A stretch of DNA of 48,445 bases from NCBI GenBank assembly GCA_013151645.1, contig JAADHU010000077.1:1-48445 (forward strand). Reading direction: 5' to 3'. Positions 16,886 through 25,075 of this stretch are shown here, piece after piece. Below the pieces are notes generated by a model. The model was not told the DNA's origin. It saw only the letters and a program-made list of their open reading frames with translations, and made no database searches. Each line of letters starts with the position of its first letter. Position 1 is the first letter of the stretch. Both the position numbers and the translations under genes were made by a program. The DNA comes from Gammaproteobacteria bacterium. GTDB taxonomy: Bacteria; Pseudomonadota; Gammaproteobacteria; Steroidobacterales; Woeseiaceae.

Positions 16886-18040
16886 ATGACCCAGCTAGCC
16901 GCACACGATCTCAGCGATGTTCTGTCAGTAGGACGAACAGCGTTGGAGTGCGACAACATGCAGGACCTGCAAATGCAGACGTTTCGTCTTATGGAGGATT
17001 GCGTCGGCGCGACCAGCGGCGTTTATCTCAATGTCTCCGGACGCGAGAGCGCCTGGAATTTCGAAAGTGGCCTGGCTCATGGCGTACCAAACGACGGCCC
17101 GGGAGTATGGTGTGCGGACTATCAGGATGTCGACCCTTTCGTCGCCCGCTTTCTTGAAAAACCTGCGAACGATTCGACAGTAGTTGTCTCATCTGAGGTC
17201 TTGTCGCACGATGAGTTCGTCCGCTCAAGATTCTATCGGGAATTCCTTCGACCGCAGTCCGTCTATCATGTAATGATTCTCGGGCTACTGAAGAGTGGCC
17301 AACCTATTGGTCTGTTTGGTTTCCACCGTCCCGCAGGTACGCCTGCATTTTCAAGGACAGAGGCCACCAAGGCCGACCTCCTGTCCCCTTACTTGTCCGC
17401 CGCCGTCCAGAAGATACACGCATCGGACAAAGCTGACGAACGGGAGTTGATCATTGAAGCGCTGGCAACGGACCTCCCGCATACCGGTGTCGTCATCCTC
17501 GACCCGGACGGTTCGCCAATTTGCGACTACGGCAACGCCGCTGATCTTCTCCAGCCACATGCGAAGCAGAAATTCGCGACCGACCGTCTCGAACTACCGG
17601 CGGAAATCACCGCACGTTGCAATCGCGTAAAACGCGCCCTGAGCTGGCATCACAGTAAGGAGTTTCACGAGAAATTCGCTATTGAACAGCCCGGTGGGGA
17701 TTTACTGAACGTACACCTTCACCCGTACGATTGCGGCGCGAAGGGTTTGCGCTTCATGGTCTACCTCGGCGTAGGTGAAACTGACGTCGTTCGCCCCGAT
17801 ACGCTGGTTCACTTCAACCTGACGCCGCGGCAAATCGACATCGTCAAGCTGGTAAGCATGGGAATGACCAACCCCGAGATCGCCGACCGCTTGTGTATTA
17901 GCGCACGCACGGTACAAAACCACTTGCGCTCGATCTTCATCAAGGTCAACGTGCACAATCGTACAAGCCTTGTTAGCACGCTGGCGCGCCGGCAACAAAA
18001 TTGTTCCGCCTCGACTACTGCCCGTCCGCCGGATAGATGA
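16886..18040 (+). CDS. LuxR-family transcriptional regulator
   Basis: A protein of about 384 residues with a C-terminal LuxR/FixJ helix-turn-helix (LTPRQIDIVKLVSMGMTNPE, then RTVQNHLRSIF). The N-terminal 250 residues look like a GAF/PAS-type sensory region but carry no motif I can name; no autoinducer-type or response-regulator domain is evident. The start is uncertain: GTG 16841 is also in frame, and neither it nor ATG 16886 has a strong ribosome site. Divergence from the esterase-led block suggests it controls that block in response to a ligand. Its last 26 bases overlap the end of the convergent gene at 18015. Confidence 0.85.
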   Translation: MTQLAAHDLSDVLSVGRTALECDNMQDLQMQTFRLMEDCVGATSGVYLNVSGRESAWNFESGLAHGVPNDGPGVWCADYQDVDPFVARFLEKPANDSTVVVSSEVLSHDEFVRSRFYREFLRPQSVYHVMILGLLKSGQPIGLFGFHRPAGTPAFSRTEATKADLLSPYLSAAVQKIHASDKADERELIIEALATDLPHTGVVILDPDGSPICDYGNAADLLQPHAKQKFATDRLELPAEITARCNRVKRALSWHHSKEFHEKFAIEQPGGDLLNVHLHPYDCGAKGLRFMVYLGVGETDVVRPDTLVHFNLTPRQIDIVKLVSMGMTNPEIADRLCISARTVQNHLRSIFIKVNVHNRTSLVSTLARRQQNCSASTTARPPDR

Positions 18041-18677
18041 CGAAACGAATTTTCGGCCTGAATCGATTGAAATTCTTAAAATCGCTCGGATTAAGGCCGT
18101 TGTACTCCTCAAATAATCCATCCTGATAGGGCGCAAGATCGCCCCACGCTTGTTGCACCCGCGTCTTACCCGAGGTCGATAGATACATTTTCGTTTCGTC
18201 CTCCCACGGACCGTCAGGGTTTTCCATTACGCGCTGCACGATCGAGAATATCTCTTCTCCGCTCTCAATCTGGTTGACCACCAGGAACCCGCTCAGGCCA
18301 GGCGCGTTAAGGCGAATCAACCACATCGAATTTGCCACGAGTTTTTCCGTGGCGGGATCGATCAGAAAGTACTCCTGCTCCGTCGCGATTCCGACAACGT
18401 TTCCGCCCATCTTTACGAAGGCGGTCACGACAAGGTGGTTCTTTAGCGCGTCATGGACAGTCATGTCGTTCACGACCTCGGGAATTCCATCCGCGTAGTT
18501 TCGTGTTGGTGCAAAAAGAAAACCGTCGACGTTATGCGACATCGAAATCGGGCTGCGATCCAGCTCTAGATCCAGAACTAGTTTGTCTGCTGCCGCCACG
18601 CCCGCACACAACAGGACACTGGCGGTTAGTGGTAACCCCAGGATGTTAAGTATTTTCGAATCCTCCGTAACAACCAT
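18015..18677 (-). CDS. Hypothetical periplasmic protein
   Basis: A 220-residue protein that I do not recognise. It starts with a signal-peptide-like hydrophobic stretch (ILNILGLPLTASVLLCAGVAAA) after a GGAG ribosome site. The mature part is acidic, with Trp-rich and Tyr-rich segments near the end (GPWEDETKMYLSTSG, YNGLNPSDF). No cysteine pairs or metal motifs stand out. It diverges from the TonB-dependent receptor at 18816 across 138 bases, so the two may share control and the protein may help with capture or processing of the receptor's substrate (inference). Its 3' end overlaps the regulator's by 26 bases. Confidence 0.7.
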   Translation of the reverse strand: MVVTEDSKILNILGLPLTASVLLCAGVAAADKLVLDLELDRSPISMSHNVDGFLFAPTRNYADGIPEVVNDMTVHDALKNHLVVTAFVKMGGNVVGIATEQEYFLIDPATEKLVANSMWLIRLNAPGLSGFLVVNQIESGEEIFSIVQRVMENPDGPWEDETKMYLSTSGKTRVQQAWGDLAPYQDGLFEEYNGLNPSDFKNFNRFRPKIRFVIYPADGQ

Positions 18678-18815
18678 GAATTCTCCAGCTTTTCTGTGAG
18701 CTCGGGTAGATTTGAGCCATTTACGCTATGGTCAAAACAGCGATCTGGTATTAATTTTACTATGGAATAGGCGAAAAGCATCCAAAACAGACGATATCGG
18801 GGGGAAGTATTAACC

Positions 18816-21197
18816 ATGGGTAATTCAAAATCGGCTCGCAAGTTGCCATGTACCAAGACCATACTCTACAGGAAATACAGCGTGGTCTTGCTCGCAACTG
18901 CAATGGTGTCAACGGCCCTCTGCGGTACTGCGCAGGCACAACGGGACAGCGGGGACCCCGGCGATCAGGCGTTCCAGATCGACGAGATCGTTGTGACGGC
19001 CAGAAAGCGCGAAGAGTCACTACAGGAAACGCCAATTTCGATTTCGGCGTTTACTATGGATGATATGCGTCAGCGCAACCTCACCAATTTGATGGAACTT
19101 TCGCAATTCACACCCAATGTCTTTATGAGCACTGCGCCTGGCGGCAGCGGCGGCGGCAACAATGCGCAGATATACATACGAGGTGTCGGACAGACAGACT
19201 TTCTGTTTACCACCGACCCCGGCGTCGGAATATACATGGACGGTGTGTATCTTCCGCGCACGCTTGGCGGCGTTCTGGATTTGCTCGATCTCGAACGCGT
19301 CGAACTCCTGCGCGGACCTCAGGGAACGCTGTTCGGAAAGAACACTATTGGTGGCGCGATCAACGTGATCTCCGCCAAACCGACGCAGGAGTTTGGCGGT
19401 TTTGCCGAACTAACCGTCGGCAGCCTGAACCGCATCGATGGCCGCCTGGATATGAACATCCCGTTGTCGGAAACATGGGCAAGTCGGTTCTCGCTTTCCT
19501 ACAAGAGCCGCGATGGTTACGTGGATCGGCTTGATTACGCCACTGGCGAAGTGATTGATCGCCTTGGAAACGAGGACGCAATCAATGCACGCGGGTCTCT
19601 CCGCTGGACGCCGTCTGACAATACTACGCTGGACATCATCCTGGACTACACACGGGCACGAGAGGAGTCGGCTGCCAATACTTTGGTGCAGTATGAACCA
19701 GCAAACGGGCTGGCCCCGTTATGGAACGGTTTGGTGGGATTACCCAGCGGCTCTCCGATGACGCAGGATTTTATTACCGAAGATAAGCTTACGACCTACG
19801 GTACTGGCCCTAACGGCAATGATCTGGACGTTAAAGGTATCAATGTAACGCTGGAACACAGCTTTTCGGCTACCACTTTCAAGTCGATTTCGGCCTATCG
19901 AGAAATGGATGCGACCTTTGGCCGGGATGGCGACGGCTCGCCAAATCAGTATCTTCATACAAACCAGAATCAGACCCAGGAGCAAGTCAGCCAGGAGTTC
20001 CAGTTGTATGGGACAGCGGCTGGCGATCGGTTTGATTGGTTGGTCGGCGCCTTTTACATGAACGAAAAAGGTACGGATCAAAATGACGTTAGATTGGCAT
20101 CCGGACTTTACGACGCACTGGAGGGATTGCCGGTGCAGCTGAGCGGTGATCCGTGCGCACCGCCATGGGTTGCGCCCGGATGTCCGGGTAATCCTATCAA
20201 CCCGGCCCTTGACCTGGATTTTGACATCAACAACGCGATCGACATTACCAGTTATGCGATTTTCGCCCAACTGGGCTACCAAATCTCAAGCCGCTGGAAT
20301 CTTAACGGCGGCATTCGATTCACCGACGAATCCAAGGACTACACGCTCGAACATCTGCGGGTTAATTCAGGCGTGCCCATTGTTCCGCTGACGACTGTTA
20401 GCGAGAGCTGGAATGAACCCTCTGGCAGAATAGGCGCGGATTTCCAGATCAACGAAGACATGATGGCATACGGATCTATCTCGGCTGGATTCAAAAGCGG
20501 TGGTTTCAACGGCCGCCCGACCACCGGCTCCGAGGTTGACTCATTCGATCCGGAATTTGTGACGACCTACGAAATCGGACTGAAGTCTGAACTCGTGGAC
20601 CGCAGGGTGCGCCTGAACGCGGCAATTTTCCTTATGGACTACACTGACATGCAAGTCGGTAGCGTCTCCGCAGATGACACCGGAAACCTGATACTGATTA
20701 TCGACAATGCAGCGAAAGCCGAGGTCAAAGGCTTCGAGATCGATTTTCTCGCTCTGCCCTCCGAACGCTGGGTGATATCCGGGGGGCTCGGCTACACCGA
20801 TGCTGAGTACACCGATACGGGTAACGCCGTCGGGATCACAACAGACTCGAAATTCGCCAAGACACCGGAGTGGACCGGCAATGGGTCGCTACAATATGCA
20901 TTGCCGATAAGTTCATTTGGCGAACTGATATTTCGCGGTGACTGGAGCTACCGGTCCAAGGTGTACAACGACATCCAGAACACGGATTCGATCGCACAAC
21001 CGGCATTCAGTTTGTTTGGCGCACGAATTACATTGCGCAATTATGAACACAACTGGGACCTCGTTTTGTCTGGCACAAATTTGACCAACGAACTCTACAT
21101 CATCAACGGACTCCAGGCTTTGGCCAGCTTTGGCACCGCCGAAGCCGTCTTTGCCTCGGATCGTCAATGGGCGTTGAGTATTAGCAAGCAGTTCTAG
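18816..21197 (+). CDS. TonB-dependent outer-membrane receptor
   Basis: A 793-residue receptor with a signal peptide ending near AQAQ. It carries a TonB box (IDEIVVTARKREESLQ), a plug domain with YIRGVGQTD, VELLRGPQGTLFGKNTIGG and INVISAKP, and a beta-barrel ending in an aromatic residue (LSISKQF). It belongs to the large receptor group of Sphingomonas- and Woeseia-like bacteria that import organic substrates, often at catabolic loci, and lacks an STN signalling domain. Its location next to the catabolic block and before a cupin dioxygenase-like gene makes it the probable importer of that pathway's substrate. Confidence 0.95.
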   Translation: MGNSKSARKLPCTKTILYRKYSVVLLATAMVSTALCGTAQAQRDSGDPGDQAFQIDEIVVTARKREESLQETPISISAFTMDDMRQRNLTNLMELSQFTPNVFMSTAPGGSGGGNNAQIYIRGVGQTDFLFTTDPGVGIYMDGVYLPRTLGGVLDLLDLERVELLRGPQGTLFGKNTIGGAINVISAKPTQEFGGFAELTVGSLNRIDGRLDMNIPLSETWASRFSLSYKSRDGYVDRLDYATGEVIDRLGNEDAINARGSLRWTPSDNTTLDIILDYTRAREESAANTLVQYEPANGLAPLWNGLVGLPSGSPMTQDFITEDKLTTYGTGPNGNDLDVKGINVTLEHSFSATTFKSISAYREMDATFGRDGDGSPNQYLHTNQNQTQEQVSQEFQLYGTAAGDRFDWLVGAFYMNEKGTDQNDVRLASGLYDALEGLPVQLSGDPCAPPWVAPGCPGNPINPALDLDFDINNAIDITSYAIFAQLGYQISSRWNLNGGIRFTDESKDYTLEHLRVNSGVPIVPLTTVSESWNEPSGRIGADFQINEDMMAYGSISAGFKSGGFNGRPTTGSEVDSFDPEFVTTYEIGLKSELVDRRVRLNAAIFLMDYTDMQVGSVSADDTGNLILIIDNAAKAEVKGFEIDFLALPSERWVISGGLGYTDAEYTDTGNAVGITTDSKFAKTPEWTGNGSLQYALPISSFGELIFRGDWSYRSKVYNDIQNTDSIAQPAFSLFGARITLRNYEHNWDLVLSGTNLTNELYIINGLQALASFGTAEAVFASDRQWALSISKQF

Positions 21198-21391
21198 CTA
21201 ACTCAGGGCACCGCGACTTATACGCTCCTGAAGGTCGAAGTGGAGCAAGATATGGGCGCTCGAATTCCTGGCGTTGGCCGATATCGGGATGCAGCAAAGC
21301 GAGCGAAGAAAAATAGGCCATTCACGTCATTGTCATCAGGGCTATACCGGGTAAATTGGTAACAATCTCAATGGCTACACTGGAGAATCTT

Positions 21392-21865
21392 ATGTCAGCC
21401 GAACAACTCAAGAGATCAGAAAGCGCAACCGTCAAGGCCATCAAACCGTCGCGGCCGGCATTTTTCGATCCGTCCACCCTCTCCTGGGCACCGTGGGCAA
21501 TGGAAGGAACCTACTTCAAGTTGCTTAACGTAGACATGAAGACCGGTGGTTTTACGATGCTGCTGAAGGTCGATCCGGACAACGCGGCTCCTGTTCACGG
21601 ACACCCCGGAGCCGTCGAAGTGTATGTGGTCGAGGGCGAATTCGGGTACGGTGACGATCGCGGCGGTGTGGGCGCATACGGCTATGAGGCGGCAGGGTCC
21701 GTACACGAACCGACCTCACCCGGCGGGACGGTCATGTTTGCCGTCGCACACGGCCCGATCGTTGGTTATAACGATGATGGTTCGATTGCAGGCATTATCG
21801 ACGGGCAATCTATGCTGGCGCTCGCAAGAGAACACGACGTTGCGGAGCATCTGAGTCATCTCTGA
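21392..21865 (+). CDS. Cupin-domain protein, 2,4'-dihydroxyacetophenone-dioxygenase-like
   Basis: A 157-residue single-cupin protein. The metal-binding motif is visible as PVHGHPGAVEVYVVEGEF (two His and one Glu), and motif 2 has VHEPTSPGG and a late His (VAHGP). The overall layout resembles small cupin dioxygenases that cleave C-C bonds next to ketones (2,4'-dihydroxyacetophenone or acetylacetone type). I chose ATG 21392 because GGAG sits seven bases upstream; ATG 21371 is also in frame. It lies 194 bases after the TonB receptor. A carbon-carbon cleaving role fits the ketone-handling SDR and thiamine-enzyme block, but the substrate is unknown. Confidence 0.8.
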   Translation: MSAEQLKRSESATVKAIKPSRPAFFDPSTLSWAPWAMEGTYFKLLNVDMKTGGFTMLLKVDPDNAAPVHGHPGAVEVYVVEGEFGYGDDRGGVGAYGYEAAGSVHEPTSPGGTVMFAVAHGPIVGYNDDGSIAGIIDGQSMLALAREHDVAEHLSHL

Positions 21866-21874
21866 CGGACTGTC

Positions 21875-21903
21875 CCGAACCGGGGCCGGAGTCCCGGCTT
21901 CGG
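21875..21903 (+). terminator. Hairpin after the cupin gene
   Basis: A GC-rich stem starts ten bases after the cupin stop: CCGAACCGGG pairs with CCCGGCTTCGG around an 8-base loop, with one bulged base. No T-run follows, so it may be a weak or factor-assisted terminator. The rest of the space to 22147 shows nothing I recognise. Confidence 0.4.
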
Positions 21904-22147
21904 ATATTCGACCTTGCGATCAATGGAACCGGATAGAAAATTTATTAGGTGGTCGCGCTTCCATCTCCTGCAAAGAACTTTATGTTTGGCAGTGCGGTCC
22001 GAAACGTAAATGTCTGCAATAAGCCGCCTTTCACTACTGCAGAGTCTTGGCGGTTCGGGCCAGGAGTGCCAGGTAGAATAATACTTTGTAAGTTGCTGAG
22101 TTCAGGTCGTCCGATATCAGCGGCCGACGGCTAACTGATGGGGATTC

Positions 22148-22975
22148 TTACATCATTCTGGCCGTTCCCGATACACGGACCGAACTTCCCGCCGCCGCCG
22201 GGATGTCGGCCCTTAACAATGATTTCATGCCCATATCTTCACCTTGAACGATATTGATGACGCCGTTATGCGGCCAATCCAGATCGCGCAAGTATCCAGC
22301 GAGCGCTGCCGCCGCTGCACCGGTGGCGGGGTCTTCAAATACTCCCCCCGAAGCAAAAGGGTTTCGAGCGTGAAATAGTTGCCCGGTCTCGGCATAAATC
22401 AGTGAAATGGTATTAAGGCCGGCTTTGTTCATTAACTCGCGACCAGCACTCAATTCGTAGTTCATGGCGGAAAGCAGTGAGCGATCCGAGAGCGTTAGAA
22501 CCAGGTGCGTCGCTCCTGCTCTGATAATGGCCGGTGGAATTCTGTTGTCGAGTTCTGCCAATTTGTAGCCAAACAAATTCAGGGTTTCGTCCACCAAAGT
22601 CGGGTCAGCCGAAATGCTGCTGGTGGAAGGAGATTGCAACGCAGCAGAAATAACGTCCCCGTTTCGCTGACCTTCGACCGAAATTTCTGCGCTGCTTAAA
22701 CTTAACGGAAAGAGTCCGTCACCCTTTCGCATCGCCAATGCGGCCCCCAGAGCAATCGTTGCATGGCCGCAAAAGGGAACCTCAGACTCGGGCGAATAGT
22801 ATCGAACAGTCCAGCCATCGTCTTTTGGCGCTGCAAATACAGTCTCCGAAAATCCGACATCGGCTGCTATGAGTTGCATCTCGGTGCGGTTCGGAAGCGT
22901 TTCCTCAATAACAACACCGGCTGGGTTGCCACCACTCGTGCCATTACAAAACGCTGCAATCCTCAAGACATCCAT
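22148..22975 (-). CDS. PhzF-family isomerase/epimerase-like protein
   Basis: A 275-residue PhzF-fold protein. It has the N-terminal GGNPAGVV segment, the catalytic-region Glu in GFSETVF, the PFCGHATIA motif and the C-terminal half-motif EDPATGAAAAALAGYL. PhzF relatives isomerise or epimerise small molecules without cofactor; most have no known substrate. AAAGGA precedes ATG 22975. It is followed upstream, on the same strand, by the glutamine amidotransferase after 45 bases, so the two may be co-transcribed. Confidence 0.92.
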   Translation of the reverse strand: MDVLRIAAFCNGTSGGNPAGVVIEETLPNRTEMQLIAADVGFSETVFAAPKDDGWTVRYYSPESEVPFCGHATIALGAALAMRKGDGLFPLSLSSAEISVEGQRNGDVISAALQSPSTSSISADPTLVDETLNLFGYKLAELDNRIPPAIIRAGATHLVLTLSDRSLLSAMNYELSAGRELMNKAGLNTISLIYAETGQLFHARNPFASGGVFEDPATGAAAAALAGYLRDLDWPHNGVINIVQGEDMGMKSLLRADIPAAAGSSVRVSGTARMM

Positions 22976-23020
22976 CGAATTTTCCTTTAGGTTTCGTTCA
23001 AACCGGCGCTTTCCTCAACG

Positions 23021-23839
23021 TTAGTCAGCGCACCGTGTTTCCGGGTAAACAATTACCCCGAGCCTGCTTACCGTCAGCTGGTTGGACTGCAGCGGTTGCC
23101 ACGGTTCTGCCGAGAGTGGCACGCTCGCAAACAACACAATGTCCTGCGCGGTATCGGTTTGTTCCCCACTGAGTTCCACACCATACAGCGATAGCGCCTG
23201 TCGATCATGCGCACAGTGCCGTGTCAGGTAGCACATGCCGGGCGGTTCGATCCGTCCATTGGCCTGGCGCCGTTTATTGGCATAACCATAAAGATAGTCG
23301 CCGTCGCTGTAGATAAAATTGGCCTGTCCCAGTTCGGCAAGGCGGTCGAAAACCGGCGTGATCGTTTCTATACGCTGTTGCAGGGTGGGATCGGTTGCCG
23401 ACCAGAGTTTGTCGATTTTTCCCATCAGGTAACAGAAGGCATATTCCGAATCGGTATCGCCGATCGGCTTGAAGCGAGTTTCCCGGATGCGGCGATAGAT
23501 GCCTTGCAGGTCTCCGTTGTGACAGAACACGTGGCGCCGCCCGCCGATTTCACGGGAGAAAGGCTGGGTGTTCTTTAGTGACGGTTCTCCCTGCGTGGCC
23601 AATCGGATGTGAGAGATGACGCACCGGCTCCGGTGTTGGTGGTGCTTGAGAAATTGCATCCAGTCGCTGTTCGAAGCGGCCCTCGCCTCACGAAAGATCT
23701 GTGCGTAGCCGTCTTCGTAGAAGGCCAGGCCCCAACCGTCCCGGTGCGGCCCGCTGTTGCCACCATGGCGGGAAAACTCATCCAATGAGAATGTCGCCAA
23801 AGTCGGCAACTTGCTGGAAAGAGCGAATAGTTCACACAT
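23021..23839 (-). CDS. Class II glutamine amidotransferase (YafJ-like)
   Basis: A 272-residue protein of the Ntn-hydrolase glutamine amidotransferase family. Cys2 directly follows the initiator Met (MCELFALS) and is the nucleophile. HRDGWGLAFY, SHIRLATQG and FCHNGDL give the usual glutamine-binding residues. It stands alone, without a synthase domain, like E. coli YafJ and related single-domain proteins whose acceptor is unknown. It would transfer glutamine amide nitrogen in the cytoplasm. Confidence 0.92.
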   Translation of the reverse strand: MCELFALSSKLPTLATFSLDEFSRHGGNSGPHRDGWGLAFYEDGYAQIFREARAASNSDWMQFLKHHQHRSRCVISHIRLATQGEPSLKNTQPFSREIGGRRHVFCHNGDLQGIYRRIRETRFKPIGDTDSEYAFCYLMGKIDKLWSATDPTLQQRIETITPVFDRLAELGQANFIYSDGDYLYGYANKRRQANGRIEPPGMCYLTRHCAHDRQALSLYGVELSGEQTDTAQDIVLFASVPLSAEPWQPLQSNQLTVSRLGVIVYPETRCAD

Positions 23840-24256
23840 GCGGATCGTTCACCAGGGACTCTTCGCAGCGGCTGTCTGACCGCGGTGTTCGAGCACCCTC
23901 CTGTCCTCCTGCCCGTCGTTAGTACCGAGTTCACCTGCGCGGGTCGTCACGCGCACGAGATGCACTAACGATTCTACCTGAGCGGGCCGTCGTTGCTACC
24001 CCGCCGCCTGCTGTCCCGGGTATCCACGCTTGAACCCGAATTTCTAATAGTTGGCTAAAAAACGCGAGGCAATGAACCTGGCGATTTTTTTGCGACAGTT
24101 TTAGGGCGTTCGCAACGTCTAACCATCCGGGAACCAGTGACAGAGAGAAAGTTATGCGAGCTGTAGTTAGTCAGGCAACGTCGAAACGGGCTATTCAACG
24201 TGGCGATTGCGCCACGGAACGGTCGGTAAACGGAAACGATAAGCGTCGTGTCGGTC
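23840..24256. other. Divergent intergenic region, no gene seen
   Basis: About 415 bases separate the amidotransferase from the envelope locus. The open frames here lack ribosome sites and recognisable protein features. A T7 run at 24095-24101 and AT-rich stretches near 24040-24070 are the only notable composition. I could not identify a clear -35/-10 pair or operator. Confidence 0.3.
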
Positions 24257-25075
24257 ATGGATGATTTCAATGCCCGCAGCCATGTTTTCAAGTCTACGGT
24301 GGTCAACGATGCGTTGGCACCGCAGGCACTGATTCTTGCGGCCGGACGCGGTAAACGCCTCGGCCCGCACATCGAAGATTTTCCGAAGTGCCTGCTGCAG
24401 GTGGGAGGTCGTAGTTTGCTTGACCATCAGCTATCGATGCTGGCAGCGGCCGGAATCCGCGACGTTTGCGTGGTCACGGGCTATCAGCACCACGCCGTCG
24501 AACGCGTTTGTCGCGGCCGGGCACATACCCTGCATAGTCCAAGATGGGCTGAGACCAACAGTCTTTATTCCTTCTGGTTAGCCCGTGCCTGGGTAAATCG
24601 GCGGCTCGTGGTCATGAATTGTGACGTGCTGGCCGATCAGCGAATCTTGTCCCGCCTGCTGGACGTTTCGGCCAGCAGTTTCGTGTTTGACTCGAACTCC
24701 GGGGAAGATGACGAGCACATGAAGGTGGAGATAGCGGGTAATTCCCTGCGCTCGATGGGCAAGACGCTCAAGGCTTCCTCGGTGCACGGTGAAAATGTCG
24801 GTTTGCTGCAGTTTTCCGCATCCGATGTGCAATGCCTGTTCGTGCATGCCGGCAGCATACTGCAGAACGGCGGAGAAAACAGATGGCTGGCGACTGCCGT
24901 GCAGACGCTGGCACGTGACCACGACGTGCGCGCCGTGGACATTCGGGGTCTTCCGTGGATAGAGATCGACTACCAGGAAGATCTGGATGACGCTCGTCGT
25001 CGAGTTTGGCCATCGATCGAGCCCGCCAATCGCCCCGGTAAAAGGCCGCCTGATCGCCGGAATAGCCCGTTTTGA
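24257..25075 (+). CDS. Sugar/choline-phosphate nucleotidyltransferase (LicC-like)
   Basis: A protein of about 272 residues with the nucleotidyltransferase signature LILAAGRGKRLGP followed by FPKCLLQVGG. Further on are the metal-binding NCDVL and the C-terminal EIDYQEDLDDA typical of the phosphocholine cytidylyltransferase (LicC) family. NSLYSFWLA also matches the LicC-type active site. These enzymes form CDP-choline or other NDP-activated head groups. An in-frame GTG lies at 24248, and ATG 24257 is my choice. The stop overlaps the TTG start of the next gene (TTGA). With a CDP-glycerol-type transferase downstream, it may make the activated donor, CDP-linked alcohol or sugar (inference). Confidence 0.85.
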   Translation: MDDFNARSHVFKSTVVNDALAPQALILAAGRGKRLGPHIEDFPKCLLQVGGRSLLDHQLSMLAAAGIRDVCVVTGYQHHAVERVCRGRAHTLHSPRWAETNSLYSFWLARAWVNRRLVVMNCDVLADQRILSRLLDVSASSFVFDSNSGEDDEHMKVEIAGNSLRSMGKTLKASSVHGENVGLLQFSASDVQCLFVHAGSILQNGGENRWLATAVQTLARDHDVRAVDIRGLPWIEIDYQEDLDDARRRVWPSIEPANRPGKRPPDRRNSPF

